Below, piece after piece: positions 17,809 to 27,978 of a DNA stretch of 64,000 nucleotides; position 1 is the first letter of the stretch, and each line of letters opens with the position of its first letter. This DNA comes from Chloroflexota bacterium (lineage in GTDB: Bacteria; Chloroflexota; Limnocylindria; QHBO01), in NCBI GenBank assembly GCA_003243965.1, contig QHBO01000016.1, forward strand, positions 195,076 to 259,075. The letters run 5' to 3'. The position numbers and the translations under genes were made by a program. The notes under the pieces were generated by a model. That model made no database searches, was not told the origin of the DNA, and saw only the letters and a list, made by a program, of their open reading frames with translations.

Positions 17809-19269
17809 CTACTCCCCGGAGGGATCCGGCTCGAAGACCGATGCCGCCGCCGAAACCGCCTGCCGTGCCTCGCCACCGAGCGCGCTGGGCAGCGGCTGGT
17901 CGAGCCGCGGCGGCGACACGAACCGCTCTACCAGCGCCCGCGTGTCCCGGATCCCGAGCTCATCGAAGAGCTGGCCGAACTTCGCGCGCAGATTGTCGGC
18001 AATCTGGGACGCGGCTGCATCGGGCAGGGTCCACAGCTCGCGCTTGAAGGCGCCGATCGCCTTCTTGCGGCTCTTGTACACGAACTGCTCCTGCGTCTGG
18101 TCGGGCGCCCGCTCATCGGCGCAGTTGGTCTCGACCCAGGCCATCATCTCGCGGTGCAGCTCGGGCGGGAGGCCAGCCTGGTCGAACATGATGTTCTGGA
18201 AGCCAGTCGCGAGGTGGATCTCCGCGGCACCCGCGGACGGAAAATGGTGGAACGCCTCATCGGGCAGCGTCGATGCGCCGTGCTGGACGCAGCCGGCCAG
18301 CCCGTACTCGTCGCGCGCGACCGTCGAGAGCCGCTGGAGCGTGTCGAAGTCGATCTTGACCGAGGCGATGGTGCCGTCCGGAAGCGGCACGCCGCCGTGA
18401 GACGTCCCGGTCTGGATGCTGACCTTGGCGATGCCGGCCAGCCCCCCCGCATCGGTACCGAGGGCGTATCGGTACGCGTCGAGGTAGGCGCGGAGCTCCT
18501 CCTCGGTCGAGTTCTCCTTGCCGACCTCCCCGATCTCCCCGCCGATGCTGATCGTCACGCCGTCCGGCTCGAGCTGCCGGATCAGGCGGGTCAGCTCGGC
18601 GGTGTTCTCCGCGTTGACATGTTGCTGGTCGGGAGCCGTCGGCCGCGAGAGATCGACCAGGGTGCTGGAGTCGATGTCGATGTTCAGGAAGCCGCCGGAC
18701 ACCGCCTCGCGGGTCAGCGAGCGGAGCGCCTCGAGCTCGGCCTCGTGGTTCGCGTTCCACTTGGCGAGGTTGAACTGGAAGTGGTCTCCCTGGAGGAAGA
18801 CCGGACCCGGCCAGCCGGTCTTGATGGCGGCCGCCAGGACCGCCGCCGTGTACTCGGCGGGACGCTGATCGGTGTACGCCATCTCCGATTTGGCGATCTC
18901 GAAGATCACCGTCCCCGCGTCGCGCTGCATGGCGGCGGTGAACGCCTGCTGGGCCGAGAGGTAGGCGGTGGCGCGCAGGTTGAGCGCCGGCACGGTGAAC
19001 TGCCTGGCCGGGAACTCGCCGCGGCCGCGCGCCCGGTACAGCTCGTAGATCGACGCGGACCCGCAGCCCAGCTCCTGGCTGGCGGCCCAGATCGCCCAGC
19101 GACAGGCGTCACGCAGCTCCTCGTCGGCCTCGAAGACCGCCCCGAAGATCAGATCATCGATCAGATCTCCGCGGAGCTTGGCCGCATCCTCCAGCACCAG
19201 ACGGTGGCCCTCGATGCGCCCCACCTCCGCCAGGCGGGAACGGAGTTGGTCGGCGGAGTCGAAGGTCAT
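17809..19269 (-). CDS. Class II fructose-bisphosphate aldolase family protein
   Basis: FTVPALNLRA, FLQGDHFQFN, VNAENTAELTRLIRQLEPDGVTISIGGEIGEVG, VSIQTGTSHGG, VQHGASTLPDEAF. Confidence 0.85.
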   Translation of the reverse strand: MTFDSADQLRSRLAEVGRIEGHRLVLEDAAKLRGDLIDDLIFGAVFEADEELRDACRWAIWAASQELGCGSASIYELYRARGRGEFPARQFTVPALNLRATAYLSAQQAFTAAMQRDAGTVIFEIAKSEMAYTDQRPAEYTAAVLAAAIKTGWPGPVFLQGDHFQFNLAKWNANHEAELEALRSLTREAVSGGFLNIDIDSSTLVDLSRPTAPDQQHVNAENTAELTRLIRQLEPDGVTISIGGEIGEVGKENSTEEELRAYLDAYRYALGTDAGGLAGIAKVSIQTGTSHGGVPLPDGTIASVKIDFDTLQRLSTVARDEYGLAGCVQHGASTLPDEAFHHFPSAGAAEIHLATGFQNIMFDQAGLPPELHREMMAWVETNCADERAPDQTQEQFVYKSRKKAIGAFKRELWTLPDAAASQIADNLRAKFGQLFDELGIRDTRALVERFVSPPRLDQPLPSALGGEARQAVSAAASVFEPDPSGE

Positions 19270-19299
19270 CGGGCGAGCTCCTGGTGTGGGGACGCCATG

Positions 19300-19653
19300 C
19301 TAGCGGAGGGCCGAAAGCAGGGTGAATGCCAGCAGCGGCGCGGCGGGGAGCCCCAGCACCGCGGCGAGGAGGTACCAGTCGCGCTGCGCGCGGGGATCGG
19401 CCGCGCCACGTCGGGCCAGTCCAGCGGTCCACCAGCGCACGCCGCTCAGCAGGGCGACGTACAGCGCGGCGGCCAGCGCGAGCACCCCCCATGCGAATCC
19501 GCGGACCGCCGGCGCGCACGAACCGAGGCTGAGTGGACAGCCCCGCAGCTGTCCGCCCGCATCGAGGAGGATGGCGGCCGTCACCACGGCGAGTACGGTG
19601 GCCGACCAGAGAACGTGGCCGGCACGCCCGGGCCGGGGGTGACCCTCCGTCAG
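19300..19653 (-). CDS. Small integral membrane protein, hypothetical (non-ATG start)
   Basis: C-terminal half of ORF 19300..19905 (VLWSATVLAVVTAAILLDAGG...GFAWGVLALAAALYVALLSGVRW...) is membrane-like; the N-terminal half overlaps the next gene out of frame. Confidence 0.5.
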   Translation of the reverse strand: MTEGHPRPGRAGHVLWSATVLAVVTAAILLDAGGQLRGCPLSLGSCAPAVRGFAWGVLALAAALYVALLSGVRWWTAGLARRGAADPRAQRDWYLLAAVLGLPAAPLLAFTLLSALR

Positions 19654-20234
19654 CCCGCGGAGTAGGCGGCGCTGGCCGCGGCGGCTGCCTGTGCCTCCCG
19701 GCGCGTGATGCGTCGGAACTCCAGGTACAGGTAGACGAGGGTGGCGGCTCCCATGCCGCCGGCGATCAGCGCCAGCACCACGCCCTCGAGCGGGAAGAGC
19801 GGCGGGATGAACGAGCCGCCGCCCAGGTTGAAGGCGAGCAGCGGGATCATCAGCAGCAGCACGAAGAGCAGCTGCATGAAGTCGAGCGCGCGGATCAGCG
19901 ACCACCCGAATCCGCGGCGCCCGCGGGCCGCCTGGGTCCAGAGCGCGAGGATGATCAGGACGATGAAGTTGCCGCCGCCGATCATGGCCGCCAGCAGGAA
20001 GCCGACCGCCTCACTGAACTTCAGGAACGGGATGTACTGGGTCGACAGGTAGTACACGTAGTTCGGAATGTAGGTGAGCAGGAAGTACACGTACAGGAAC
20101 AGCGGAATCGCCTTGAGCAGCGCCACCAGCCATGTCTCGTGGCCGTACAGCAGCCAGTTCATGAAGTCGTCGACAAAGGCGAGGCCCCGGACCATCACGC
20201 CGCGGCGCGGCGGAACTCGATAGGCGTTGGTCAT
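19650..20234 (-). CDS. Integral membrane protein in cytochrome bc operon, hypothetical
   Basis: MTNAYRVPPRRGVMVRGLAFVDDFMNWLLYGHETWLVALLKAIPLFLYVYFLLTYIPNYVYYLSTQYIPFLKFSEAVGF...; several TM helices. Confidence 0.8.
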   Translation of the reverse strand: MTNAYRVPPRRGVMVRGLAFVDDFMNWLLYGHETWLVALLKAIPLFLYVYFLLTYIPNYVYYLSTQYIPFLKFSEAVGFLLAAMIGGGNFIVLIILALWTQAARGRRGFGWSLIRALDFMQLLFVLLLMIPLLAFNLGGGSFIPPLFPLEGVVLALIAGGMGAATLVYLYLEFRRITRREAQAAAAASAAYSAG

Positions 20235-20242
20235 CGGGGGCC

Positions 20243-21043
20243 CTACTTCTTCTGCGCCAGGAGGAAGGTGATCAGCGCGTCCAGCTGGGACTTGGAGAGC
20301 GTCCCCTCCGGATGGGGTGGCATGCCGGTCGCCTGCCCCTTGTTGTAGTTGGTGGCCGAGTCGCGGATCCATTTCTCCAGGAAGGTCCGCTTGTTGGCCT
20401 TGTAGTCGGACTGCATGGCGGCCAGCCCCGAGGGCGGGTTCGGCAGGGCGGTGACCAGCGCGGCGCCGATGTTCTGGATATTCGGACCGGAAACGCCGGA
20501 GAGGTCAGCGCCGTGACAGCCGGCGCAGCCGCTCTGGCTGTACACCGCCTGGCCGGCCTGGACCGTGTTCGGAACGGTCTCGGCCGGCTGGCCGGCCGAT
20601 GCCTGCGCCCAGCTGGTGACGAGTGCGGTCAGAGCGTCGACCTGCTGCACGGTCAACGGTCCGCCGACCTCCGTGCTCCAGGCCGGCATCGGCGAGTTCA
20701 CATCTCCGGAGACGACCACGCCGCCGTAGCTGATCACCAGGTGCACGTAGTCCGGGTTGGCCTTCAGCTTGGTCGCGATGCTCGACGAGTGAAGGTTCGG
20801 GGCCAGCCGCTTCGTGCCGGGCACCGGGCCTCCCTTCCCCTCCGGGCCGTGGCAGCGGGCGCAGTTCGCGGTCGCCGGGTTCGCATTGGTGGCGGGGCCG
20901 AACATCTCCTTGCCGTACGCCAGCTGCTCCTCCTCCTGGGTCTTGGACCTCGCCTCCAGGCGCCCGCTGTCGGTCAGCCAGTAGAAGAGGGTGAAGATCG
21001 CCAGGCCGCTGATCAGGATCACGCCGAGCGTCTTGAGGCGCAT
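20243..21043 (-). CDS. Membrane-anchored diheme c-type cytochrome
   Basis: Two CXXCH motifs (NCARCHGPEGKGG, GCAGCHGADLSG) after an N-terminal TM. Confidence 0.95.
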   Translation of the reverse strand: MRLKTLGVILISGLAIFTLFYWLTDSGRLEARSKTQEEEQLAYGKEMFGPATNANPATANCARCHGPEGKGGPVPGTKRLAPNLHSSSIATKLKANPDYVHLVISYGGVVVSGDVNSPMPAWSTEVGGPLTVQQVDALTALVTSWAQASAGQPAETVPNTVQAGQAVYSQSGCAGCHGADLSGVSGPNIQNIGAALVTALPNPPSGLAAMQSDYKANKRTFLEKWIRDSATNYNKGQATGMPPHPEGTLSKSQLDALITFLLAQKK

Positions 21044-21046
21044 CGG

Positions 21047-21661
21047 TCAGCCCGTGCAGTGCGGGATGCTGGCGCTGTCGCGCGGATCGAAGGTCACCGT
21101 CCCAACCGGAGGTCCGGTGATCTTCTCGCCGGTGTTGACCTGGTAGACGCCGTTGCTGATGGTGACCGGGAAGCGATCCATGCCGCGCGGCGCCGGACCG
21201 GCGCGTTTCTCGCCCAGGATCGTGTACTTGCTGCCGTGGCACAGGCACTCGAACCATTTGCTCTTGTCGCACAGCTGGGGGATCTGGCAGCCGAGGTGTG
21301 GACACTTGCGGTACAGGGCCAGCACCGCGCCCTTTGGATCGGCCACCGTCTTGCCGCTGCCGTCGACAAGACCCTCGCCGGCCGGCACGTTGACGAAGAA
21401 GAGGCGCGCCTTGTTGTAGATGTACGGCTCGCCCTTGGGCCAGGCGGGCTGCTGCTGGGCGATGTCTGCGGCGGTGCCCAGGTCGACGATGCCGCCCAGC
21501 CCGCCCTTCAGGTTCGGCCACAGGAAGGCGATCGTCCCGCCCAGGAACTCGAGCGACAGGAGCCCGACGCCGATGCCGAGCATGCGGCGCATGAACCCGC
21601 GCCGGGTGATCTCGCCGATCGGCTTGGTGTGCACTTCGCCGTAGGAGGAATGGTTGGTCAT
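21047..21661 (-). CDS. Rieske iron-sulfur subunit of quinol:cytochrome c reductase
   Basis: RRGFMRRMLGIGVGLLSLEFLGG (Tat-like), KCPHLGCQIPQ and CLCHGSKY; start M at 21661. Confidence 0.94.
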   Translation of the reverse strand: MTNHSSYGEVHTKPIGEITRRGFMRRMLGIGVGLLSLEFLGGTIAFLWPNLKGGLGGIVDLGTAADIAQQQPAWPKGEPYIYNKARLFFVNVPAGEGLVDGSGKTVADPKGAVLALYRKCPHLGCQIPQLCDKSKWFECLCHGSKYTILGEKRAGPAPRGMDRFPVTISNGVYQVNTGEKITGPPVGTVTFDPRDSASIPHCTG

Positions 21662-22278
21662 AGGTTGAAGTAGATCCCCTGCCATGGCCAGACCCAGTTC
21701 CAGCCGGGTCCGCGGAAGAATGAACCGATGAAGGTGACCAGCAGTCCGCCGATCATGAGGCACAGGAAGAAGATCCAGATCATCTTCCGATCGCGGGCGG
21801 CCTTGTATGGCGAGCTGTCGACGAACGGGATGATCGCCAGACCGACGAGATAGAGGGTCGGGACCAGGACCCCGGCCACGGTCGGGTTGAAGTAGCTCAG
21901 GATCTCCTGGAGGCCCAGGAAGTACCACGGCGCCTTGGCGACGTGCGGGGTGTTGCCGGCGTTCGCCATCTGCTCGAGCGGCGCCTGGATGAAGAACGAG
22001 GTCAGGACCAGCACCCCGCTGATCAGCATCGCCATCAGGAACTCGGCGCGGAGCAGATGCGGCCAGGTGAGGACCGTCTCGTCGGGGCGCTTGTCGACCC
22101 GAACCATCGACTCCTGCTTGACGTAGGCAAGCAGGCGGAAGCGCTCTGTTCCCGGCACGCCGGGTGGGCCCGGGAGCTTGGGACCGCCGCCCGGCTGCTC
22201 GACGAGCGGCGCGCGGGCCGGAGCTTGGCTCGGGGCCGTCTTGTCGGCGCTGCGGTTCGGCCGCTTCTCGATGGTCAT
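21658..22278 (-). CDS. Cytochrome b C-terminal domain / subunit IV-like protein
   Basis: TWPHLLRAEFLMAMLISGVLVLTSFFIQAPLEQMANAGNTPHVAKAPWYFLGLQEILSYFNPTVAGVLVPTLYLVGLAIIPFVD. Confidence 0.93.
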   Translation of the reverse strand: MTIEKRPNRSADKTAPSQAPARAPLVEQPGGGPKLPGPPGVPGTERFRLLAYVKQESMVRVDKRPDETVLTWPHLLRAEFLMAMLISGVLVLTSFFIQAPLEQMANAGNTPHVAKAPWYFLGLQEILSYFNPTVAGVLVPTLYLVGLAIIPFVDSSPYKAARDRKMIWIFFLCLMIGGLLVTFIGSFFRGPGWNWVWPWQGIYFNL

Positions 22279-22282
22279 CGGT

Positions 22283-23017
22283 CTACACCGGCCCCGAGAT
22301 GCCGCCGTCCTTCCGGATCCGCCAGAAGTGGACGACCATGAAGATGGCGGCCAGCAGCGGGAAGGCGATCACGTGAAGGACGTAGAAGCGGATCAGTGTC
22401 CCCTGCCCGACCTCGATGCCGCCGAGCAGGAAGAAGCTCGATTCCGAGCCGAGCAGCGGGGCGTACTGCGCCATCTGGGTGCCGACCGTGATGGCCCAGA
22501 ACGCGATCTGATCCCACGGCAACAGGTAGCCGGTGAAGCTCAGCATCAGGGTCAGGAACAGGAGCACCACGCCGACGACCCAGTTGAACTGGCGTGGCGG
22601 CTTGTAGGCGCCGTGGTAGAAGACCCGCATCATGTGCAGGAAGACGGTCAGCACCATCAGGTGCGCCGCCCAGCGGTGCATGTTCCGCACGAGCGAGCCG
22701 AAGGCGACCGAGGTGCCGATCGACTGGATGTCCTGGTAGGCGCGCGTCACCGACGGCACGTAGAAGAACATCAGGTACACGCCGGTGACCGTCAGCGCCA
22801 GGAACAGGAAGAAGCTGATCCCGCCCAGGCAGAAGGTGTAGGTGTAGCGCACCGCGTGGCGCTTGACGCGCACCGGGTGCAGGTGGAGGAAGACATTGTT
22901 CATGACCGCCAGCGCCCGCGTGCGGCTGGTGGTGGGGTACGGCTGACGGAAGAGGCTGCGCCAGACCTGCGACTCCTTGACGTAGCGCATCAGGGCGCCC
23001 GGCCCCGGGAAGCTCAT
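22283..23017 (-). CDS. Cytochrome b N-terminal domain
   Basis: [31 protein letters not shown]...[62 protein letters not shown]. Confidence 0.96.
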   Translation of the reverse strand: MSFPGPGALMRYVKESQVWRSLFRQPYPTTSRTRALAVMNNVFLHLHPVRVKRHAVRYTYTFCLGGISFFLFLALTVTGVYLMFFYVPSVTRAYQDIQSIGTSVAFGSLVRNMHRWAAHLMVLTVFLHMMRVFYHGAYKPPRQFNWVVGVVLLFLTLMLSFTGYLLPWDQIAFWAITVGTQMAQYAPLLGSESSFFLLGGIEVGQGTLIRFYVLHVIAFPLLAAIFMVVHFWRIRKDGGISGPV

Positions 23018-24987
23018 CGGCGAACCGCCGGGCCGGCCTGCTGGCCGATCTGACCGAGCACATTGTCCTTGTAGCTCTCCAAGAGGACCTTCCCGTCAGG
23101 CGTGAACCGCTCGAGCTCGAGGCGGTCCATGGTGATGCAGTTGGTCGGGCACCGTTCGACACAGAGGTTGCACCGAATGCAGCGCTCCTCGTCGATCACC
23201 ATTGCGATTCCACGGGGCCACGATTGGAAGAGGTCGATCTCGGGGTCGTCGCCGCCGACCTGCGCCTTGTCGATCATGTAGATCACGCCCTCGGGGCACA
23301 CGTCGGCGCAGAGCCCGCACAGGATACAGCGCGGGCCGTCGATGTTGATGTTGTGGTTGCACTGCAGGCAGCGGCTGCCCTCGTCGATCGCCTGCCGTGT
23401 CGAGTAGCCGACCTCCACCAGGCTGGTGAAGTCGCGCCGCAGCTCCGGCGGAGCCATGGGGATGTGCTGTCGCTCGATGGCCTCGTAGTTGGGCGGCATG
23501 TCGTGCTCGAGCGTCTGGGTCAGCGTTGCGCGGTTGATGACCGGCAGCTCCACCAGCTCCTCACCCCGGATGCCGGTCAGCCAGCGGTCGACAGCCCGCG
23601 CGGTCCGCCGCCCGAGCCCGGCCGCCTCGATGATCGTGGCCGGACCGGTGACGTAGTCGCCGCAGGCGAAGACTCCGTCAACGTTCGTGCTGAACGTATC
23701 GGCGTTGATCGTCACTCGCCCGCGGTCCAGCGCGAACTCGAGGTTGTTCAGCCGGTTGCCCGCCGCATCGGTGGGAGTGGTGCCGTTCAGCGGCTGCGTG
23801 CGCCACGAGGAGATCGATCCGCCCGGCACGACGCTGCGGGTATCGGTCACGCCCAGGTGCCGGTTGAGCGCCGAGCCGTACTCGCCCAGCACGTTGTTGT
23901 CCGGCGACTGGCTGGTGCAGGGGATGACCATGTCGCACGGAATGGTGAACTCGCTGCCGGGGATCGGCTCCGCCGATCGGCGGCCGGTGGCGTCCGGCGG
24001 TCCGAGCCGCGTGCGCTGGAAGACGATGCCCTTCACCTTGCCCCGCTCGTCGGCGAGGACCTCGACAGGGGACGAGAAGAACTCGAAGCGCACACCCTCG
24101 AAGCGGGTCTCGTGCTGCTCCTCCTCGTCGACCACCATCTCGTCGGGGCCGCGGCGGTAGACGATGATGCTGGTCTTGGCGCCGAGACGCAGCGCGGTCC
24201 GCGATGAGTCCATGGCGGTGTAGCCGCCACCCACCACCACCACGTTGTCGCCGACCCATTGCTCCTGCCCCAGGTTGGCACGCTTCAGGAAGTCGACGCC
24301 GTAGATCACCCCGTCGAGCTCCTCACCGGGCACGTTCATGGCCACCGGGTACATGCAGCCGGTGGCCACCACCACGGCGTCGTGCCGCTCCTTGAGCTGG
24401 TCGAGGGTCAGGTCGCGGCCGATCTCGACGTTGTAGTGGAACTCCACGCCGTGCTTGGCGACCCAGTTCGCATCGAGCTCGATGACGTCACGCGGCAGGC
24501 GGAAGGCGGGCACACCGATGAGGGTCGTGCCGCCCGCCGACGGCAGCGCGTCGTAGAGGTGCACCTCGTGGCCGTACGCGGCGAGCTCCTTGGCGACGCT
24601 CAGCCCCGCCGGTCCCGCTCCCACCACCCCGACGCTCTTGCCGCTGGCAGGGCCAACCACCACGTTGTCGGGCATGTTGTTGCCGTAATGCCAGTCCACC
24701 AGGAAGCGCTTCATGGCGCGGATCGAGAGCGGCTTGTCGATATCGGCGCGCCGGCACGCCTTCTCGCAGGGAGCGCTGCACACGTAGCCGCAGATGGCGG
24801 CCACCGGGTTCGGATCGCGGGCGAGGATGTACCCCTCCTCGAAGCGGCCCTCGGCGGCCAGCATCAGGTAGCCCCGGCAGTTGGTGTTGACCGGGCAGCC
24901 TTCCTGGCACTCGATGTTGCACTGCAGCCAATCGACCCCGACTTCGGCAGTCTGAAACCGGAGCGGGATGGCGTTCTCGGAGATCAC
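23014..24987 (-). CDS. GltD-like FAD-dependent oxidoreductase with C-terminal 4Fe-4S ferredoxin domain
   Basis: N-terminal [15 protein letters not shown]...[71 protein letters not shown] and [12 protein letters not shown]. Confidence 0.93.
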   Translation of the reverse strand: MISENAIPLRFQTAEVGVDWLQCNIECQEGCPVNTNCRGYLMLAAEGRFEEGYILARDPNPVAAICGYVCSAPCEKACRRADIDKPLSIRAMKRFLVDWHYGNNMPDNVVVGPASGKSVGVVGAGPAGLSVAKELAAYGHEVHLYDALPSAGGTTLIGVPAFRLPRDVIELDANWVAKHGVEFHYNVEIGRDLTLDQLKERHDAVVVATGCMYPVAMNVPGEELDGVIYGVDFLKRANLGQEQWVGDNVVVVGGGYTAMDSSRTALRLGAKTSIIVYRRGPDEMVVDEEEQHETRFEGVRFEFFSSPVEVLADERGKVKGIVFQRTRLGPPDATGRRSAEPIPGSEFTIPCDMVIPCTSQSPDNNVLGEYGSALNRHLGVTDTRSVVPGGSISSWRTQPLNGTTPTDAAGNRLNNLEFALDRGRVTINADTFSTNVDGVFACGDYVTGPATIIEAAGLGRRTARAVDRWLTGIRGEELVELPVINRATLTQTLEHDMPPNYEAIERQHIPMAPPELRRDFTSLVEVGYSTRQAIDEGSRCLQCNHNINIDGPRCILCGLCADVCPEGVIYMIDKAQVGGDDPEIDLFQSWPRGIAMVIDEERCIRCNLCVERCPTNCITMDRLELERFTPDGKVLLESYKDNVLGQIGQQAGPAVRR

Positions 24988-25081
24988 TGCGCAGACGGCC
25001 CCTCAGGCGCGTGGCAACGGACCGATGAGCATGGGTTCGGACAGGCCGATGCTATCCGCCGGACGCTCACAGTGTCAAAGC

Positions 25082-25145
25082 GAGGCGACGCCGTCGCGGG
25101 CCCGAGGCGACGCCGCCGCGGGCCTGAGGCGACGCCGCGGTCCGG
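25082..25145. repeat. 22-bp direct repeat, about 3 copies
   Basis: gaggcgacgccgtcgcgggccc / gaggcgacgccgccgcgggcct / gaggcgacgccgcggtccgg, in the gap between the penicillin-binding protein and the oxidoreductase genes. Confidence 0.85.
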
Positions 25146-25150
25146 GGCGG

Positions 25151-27193
25151 TCATCCGCCACCGAAGAAGTGGGTGGTCATCACCCGCCGGACGAGCGGTG
25201 CCGCATCGGTTCCGCCGGTTCCGAGGTGGATGCGGACGAGGATGGTGCTGACCGCGATGGTCGGATCGATCATCGGCGCGATGGCCGGAAAGAGCGCATC
25301 GGGGTCGGGTCCGCCCGTTTCCGCGGTGCCGCTCTTGCCCGCAACGGCGATCGGGAAGCCCAGGAAGGCCCCGTACGCGGTCCCGTACGGGATGGTCACC
25401 ACCGCACGGATGGCGGTCACGATGTACTGCAGGTCCTGCGGGCGCAGAGGAATCTTGCGCTGCACGGTGGGCGCGACCTTCTCGACCACCGTCCCGTCCG
25501 GCCGCTTGGCCTGGGTCACGATCCGCGGCACCCAGAGCGTTCCGCCGTTGCCAAAGGCCGCGTACGCGCGCGCCAGCTGCAGCTGCGTTCCGGTGAAATC
25601 GCCCTGGCCGATCGCCAGCTGGGCCTGGTCGAAGGGTCCGTACGGCCGGAAGGCGCCATCCCAGCGCGGCTTGGTCTCGAAGTAGGCCGCATCGGGCAGC
25701 ACGCCGGTCTCCTCGGGGATGTGCCTGATGCCGGTCGCCGCGCCAAAGCCGAAGGCCGCGACCATTCCGGTCAGGCCGGTGGGGTTCCTCTCGTAGACGC
25801 GCAGCGCGAGCGGCATGTACGTCGTGTTGCAGCTGAACGCCATGGCCTCGGGGAGCGAGACGAGGCCGGGCAGGTGATGGTCCTGGTAGTTGTGGAAGGT
25901 GAAGCCGAGCAGGTCCCACGTTCCGGGACAGGGCACATACGTCGATGGGCCGGCAAGGCCGGCCTTGAGCGCGGCGGCCAGGGTGAAGGGCTTGAACGAC
26001 GAGCCGGCGGGGTACGCTGCGGTCAGCGCGTGATTGGTGATCTGGTTCACGTCCGCGGCCGGCAGCGACACGCCGCCGAGCGTTGCGCCGATGGTCATCG
26101 CGTTCGGATTGAAGGCCGGAGCGCTGGCGAGCGCCCACACGTCGCCGCTCTTGGGATCCACCACCGCGGTCCCGGCCTCTTGGTAGGGCAGCAGCGCATC
26201 CTGCGCGGTCCGCTGCACGTTCGGGCGGATGGTGCTGGTCACGTCTGCGCCGGGGATCATCCGCCGCTGCAGGACCGGCACCGCCGCGCCGCCGGTCGGC
26301 ACCGCGAGCAGCGTCAGGCCCGCGGTCCCGCGCAGCAGGTCATCCGCCCCGTACTCGATCCCGGTCCGACCGATCACCTCGCCGGCGGTGTAGTCCTTGG
26401 CCGGGTTGCGCGCGATGTCCTCCGCGCTGACCGGACTCACGTAGCCGATGGTCTGTCCCGCCAGCCACTCCTGCGGATAGATCCGCTTGCCATCGGGACG
26501 ATTCTGGGCAAAGACGGCCCCGTTGACGGCCAGGATCCGGCCCCGCGGCGCGGGGGTGCGCTGCAGTCGAAGCGTGCCACCCGAGGCCAGCTGCGGGAAG
26601 AGGACAGAGGGCGTCCAGCGGACCTGCCAGCCGCTGCGTCCCTGCGTCACGTCCAAACGACGGGCGAGGTCGACCGTGCCGAACCGGCCCGTCTTGAAGT
26701 GCAGACCGATGGGCACCGCCAGGCCGGGCACCGGCCCGGGGAGCACCTGCCGGCTGCCGCTCGCCGATGCGCTCGCCGCGGGCGATGGCGTGGGGGCAAG
26801 CGACTGACTGGCGCTGCCGGAGGGCAGAGGTGTCGGAGTGGGCGGCGGGAAATCGAGCGGGCGCGGCTCGGGCGGCAGCGCGGTCGGCGCCGGGCTGCCC
26901 GCCTCCGCGACGAGCTGAGTGGAGCCGATCAGGCTGCCCAACTGCTGAAGCAGGGCGGTGAAGCTCTGCTGCGGGTATGCGGCGCGGTCCTCGGGCGCCA
27001 GCAGCTCGTACATGCGCTGGTAGTTGCTCGCCCGCCAGGCGGCGAGGAACTTGAGTACCACCAGGTGGGCATCCTCGCGCGAGGCGGCTGGAAAGGTGGT
27101 CGGGTAGGGCGTCGGGGAGGGTCCGACCACGCAGGCGCCGAGCAGCAACACGACGGCGAGCCCTGCCGCGCCGACGACGCGAGGGGACCTCAT
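25151..27193 (-). CDS. Class B penicillin-binding protein, lipoprotein-like, with MecA-type N-terminal domain
   Basis: MRSPRVVGAAGLAVVLLLGAC lipobox; NTF2-like FLAAWRASNYQRMYELLAPED; SxxK in AGSSFKPF, SxN in SCNTTY, KSG in GKSGTAE. Confidence 0.92.
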   Translation of the reverse strand: MRSPRVVGAAGLAVVLLLGACVVGPSPTPYPTTFPAASREDAHLVVLKFLAAWRASNYQRMYELLAPEDRAAYPQQSFTALLQQLGSLIGSTQLVAEAGSPAPTALPPEPRPLDFPPPTPTPLPSGSASQSLAPTPSPAASASASGSRQVLPGPVPGLAVPIGLHFKTGRFGTVDLARRLDVTQGRSGWQVRWTPSVLFPQLASGGTLRLQRTPAPRGRILAVNGAVFAQNRPDGKRIYPQEWLAGQTIGYVSPVSAEDIARNPAKDYTAGEVIGRTGIEYGADDLLRGTAGLTLLAVPTGGAAVPVLQRRMIPGADVTSTIRPNVQRTAQDALLPYQEAGTAVVDPKSGDVWALASAPAFNPNAMTIGATLGGVSLPAADVNQITNHALTAAYPAGSSFKPFTLAAALKAGLAGPSTYVPCPGTWDLLGFTFHNYQDHHLPGLVSLPEAMAFSCNTTYMPLALRVYERNPTGLTGMVAAFGFGAATGIRHIPEETGVLPDAAYFETKPRWDGAFRPYGPFDQAQLAIGQGDFTGTQLQLARAYAAFGNGGTLWVPRIVTQAKRPDGTVVEKVAPTVQRKIPLRPQDLQYIVTAIRAVVTIPYGTAYGAFLGFPIAVAGKSGTAETGGPDPDALFPAIAPMIDPTIAVSTILVRIHLGTGGTDAAPLVRRVMTTHFFGGG

Positions 27194-27918
27194 CGGGCCA
27201 GCATCACCCGCCGGAATCCCTCGGCCGCCGGGTAGCCGGCGCGCTCGCCCAGCTCCTCTGCGCGCCGCCGCACCCAGCGGGCGGTCTCCGGGAAGTCCTC
27301 GAACTGGCTCTCGTGACAGCCCAGCGCAGCGATCTTGCGGTCGAGGGTCCGGGCGATGTCGACGATCTGGTTCGCCTCGTTGGTGCTCCACAGGTAGAGC
27401 TCGGCCACCTTCCAGGCCGCCAGTCCTGCCGCCAGGTGCTCAGGGAAGTTCAGCGGGTCGCGCGCGGTCGGGAACACCGCGTCGACTGTCACCTGGCCGA
27501 CCGCGCGGTGATCGGGGTGGTTGATCCACTCGTTGTTCACGAACAGGACCGTCGGGTCGTGGCCCATCACCACCTCGGGCCGGAACTGGCGGATGGCGTA
27601 CGTGATCCGCTCGCGGAGGCGGAGCGATGCCTCGACCTGGCCATCCGGCTCACCGAGGAAGTCCACGCCGGAGACGCCCAGCTCGGCCGCGGCGGCTCGC
27701 TGCTCCCGCTCGCGGCGCGAGGCCAGCTCCCCGGGATCGGCGGAGGGATCGTTGCTTCCCTTGTCGCCGCGGGTGATGACCACGTAGCGCACCTCGGCTC
27801 CCTCTGCGACCCAGCGGGCGACGGTGCCGGCGGCGCCAAACTCGATGTCGTCAGGGTGCGCGGCCACGACCAGGACACGTTCGGGGGTGGGGAGCTTGTC
27901 GTTCGGCATCGGTCTCAT
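27190..27918 (-). CDS. PIG-L/LmbE family deacetylase
   Basis: VLVVAAHPDDIEFGAAGTVARWVAEGAEVRYVVITRGDKG and INHPDHRAVGQVTVDAV. Confidence 0.94.
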   Translation of the reverse strand: MRPMPNDKLPTPERVLVVAAHPDDIEFGAAGTVARWVAEGAEVRYVVITRGDKGSNDPSADPGELASRREREQRAAAAELGVSGVDFLGEPDGQVEASLRLRERITYAIRQFRPEVVMGHDPTVLFVNNEWINHPDHRAVGQVTVDAVFPTARDPLNFPEHLAAGLAAWKVAELYLWSTNEANQIVDIARTLDRKIAALGCHESQFEDFPETARWVRRRAEELGERAGYPAAEGFRRVMLAR

Positions 27919-27978
27919 CGAGGCGGGTGGCGAGCCGCGGGCGGGCGCACGCTCGGTCGGCGGCTGCGGCGGCCAATC

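Noticed and set aside
24968-27235. 755-aa plus-strand ORF opposite the penicillin-binding protein
   Set aside because: Shadow ORF of a gene with SxxK/SxN/KSG motifs.
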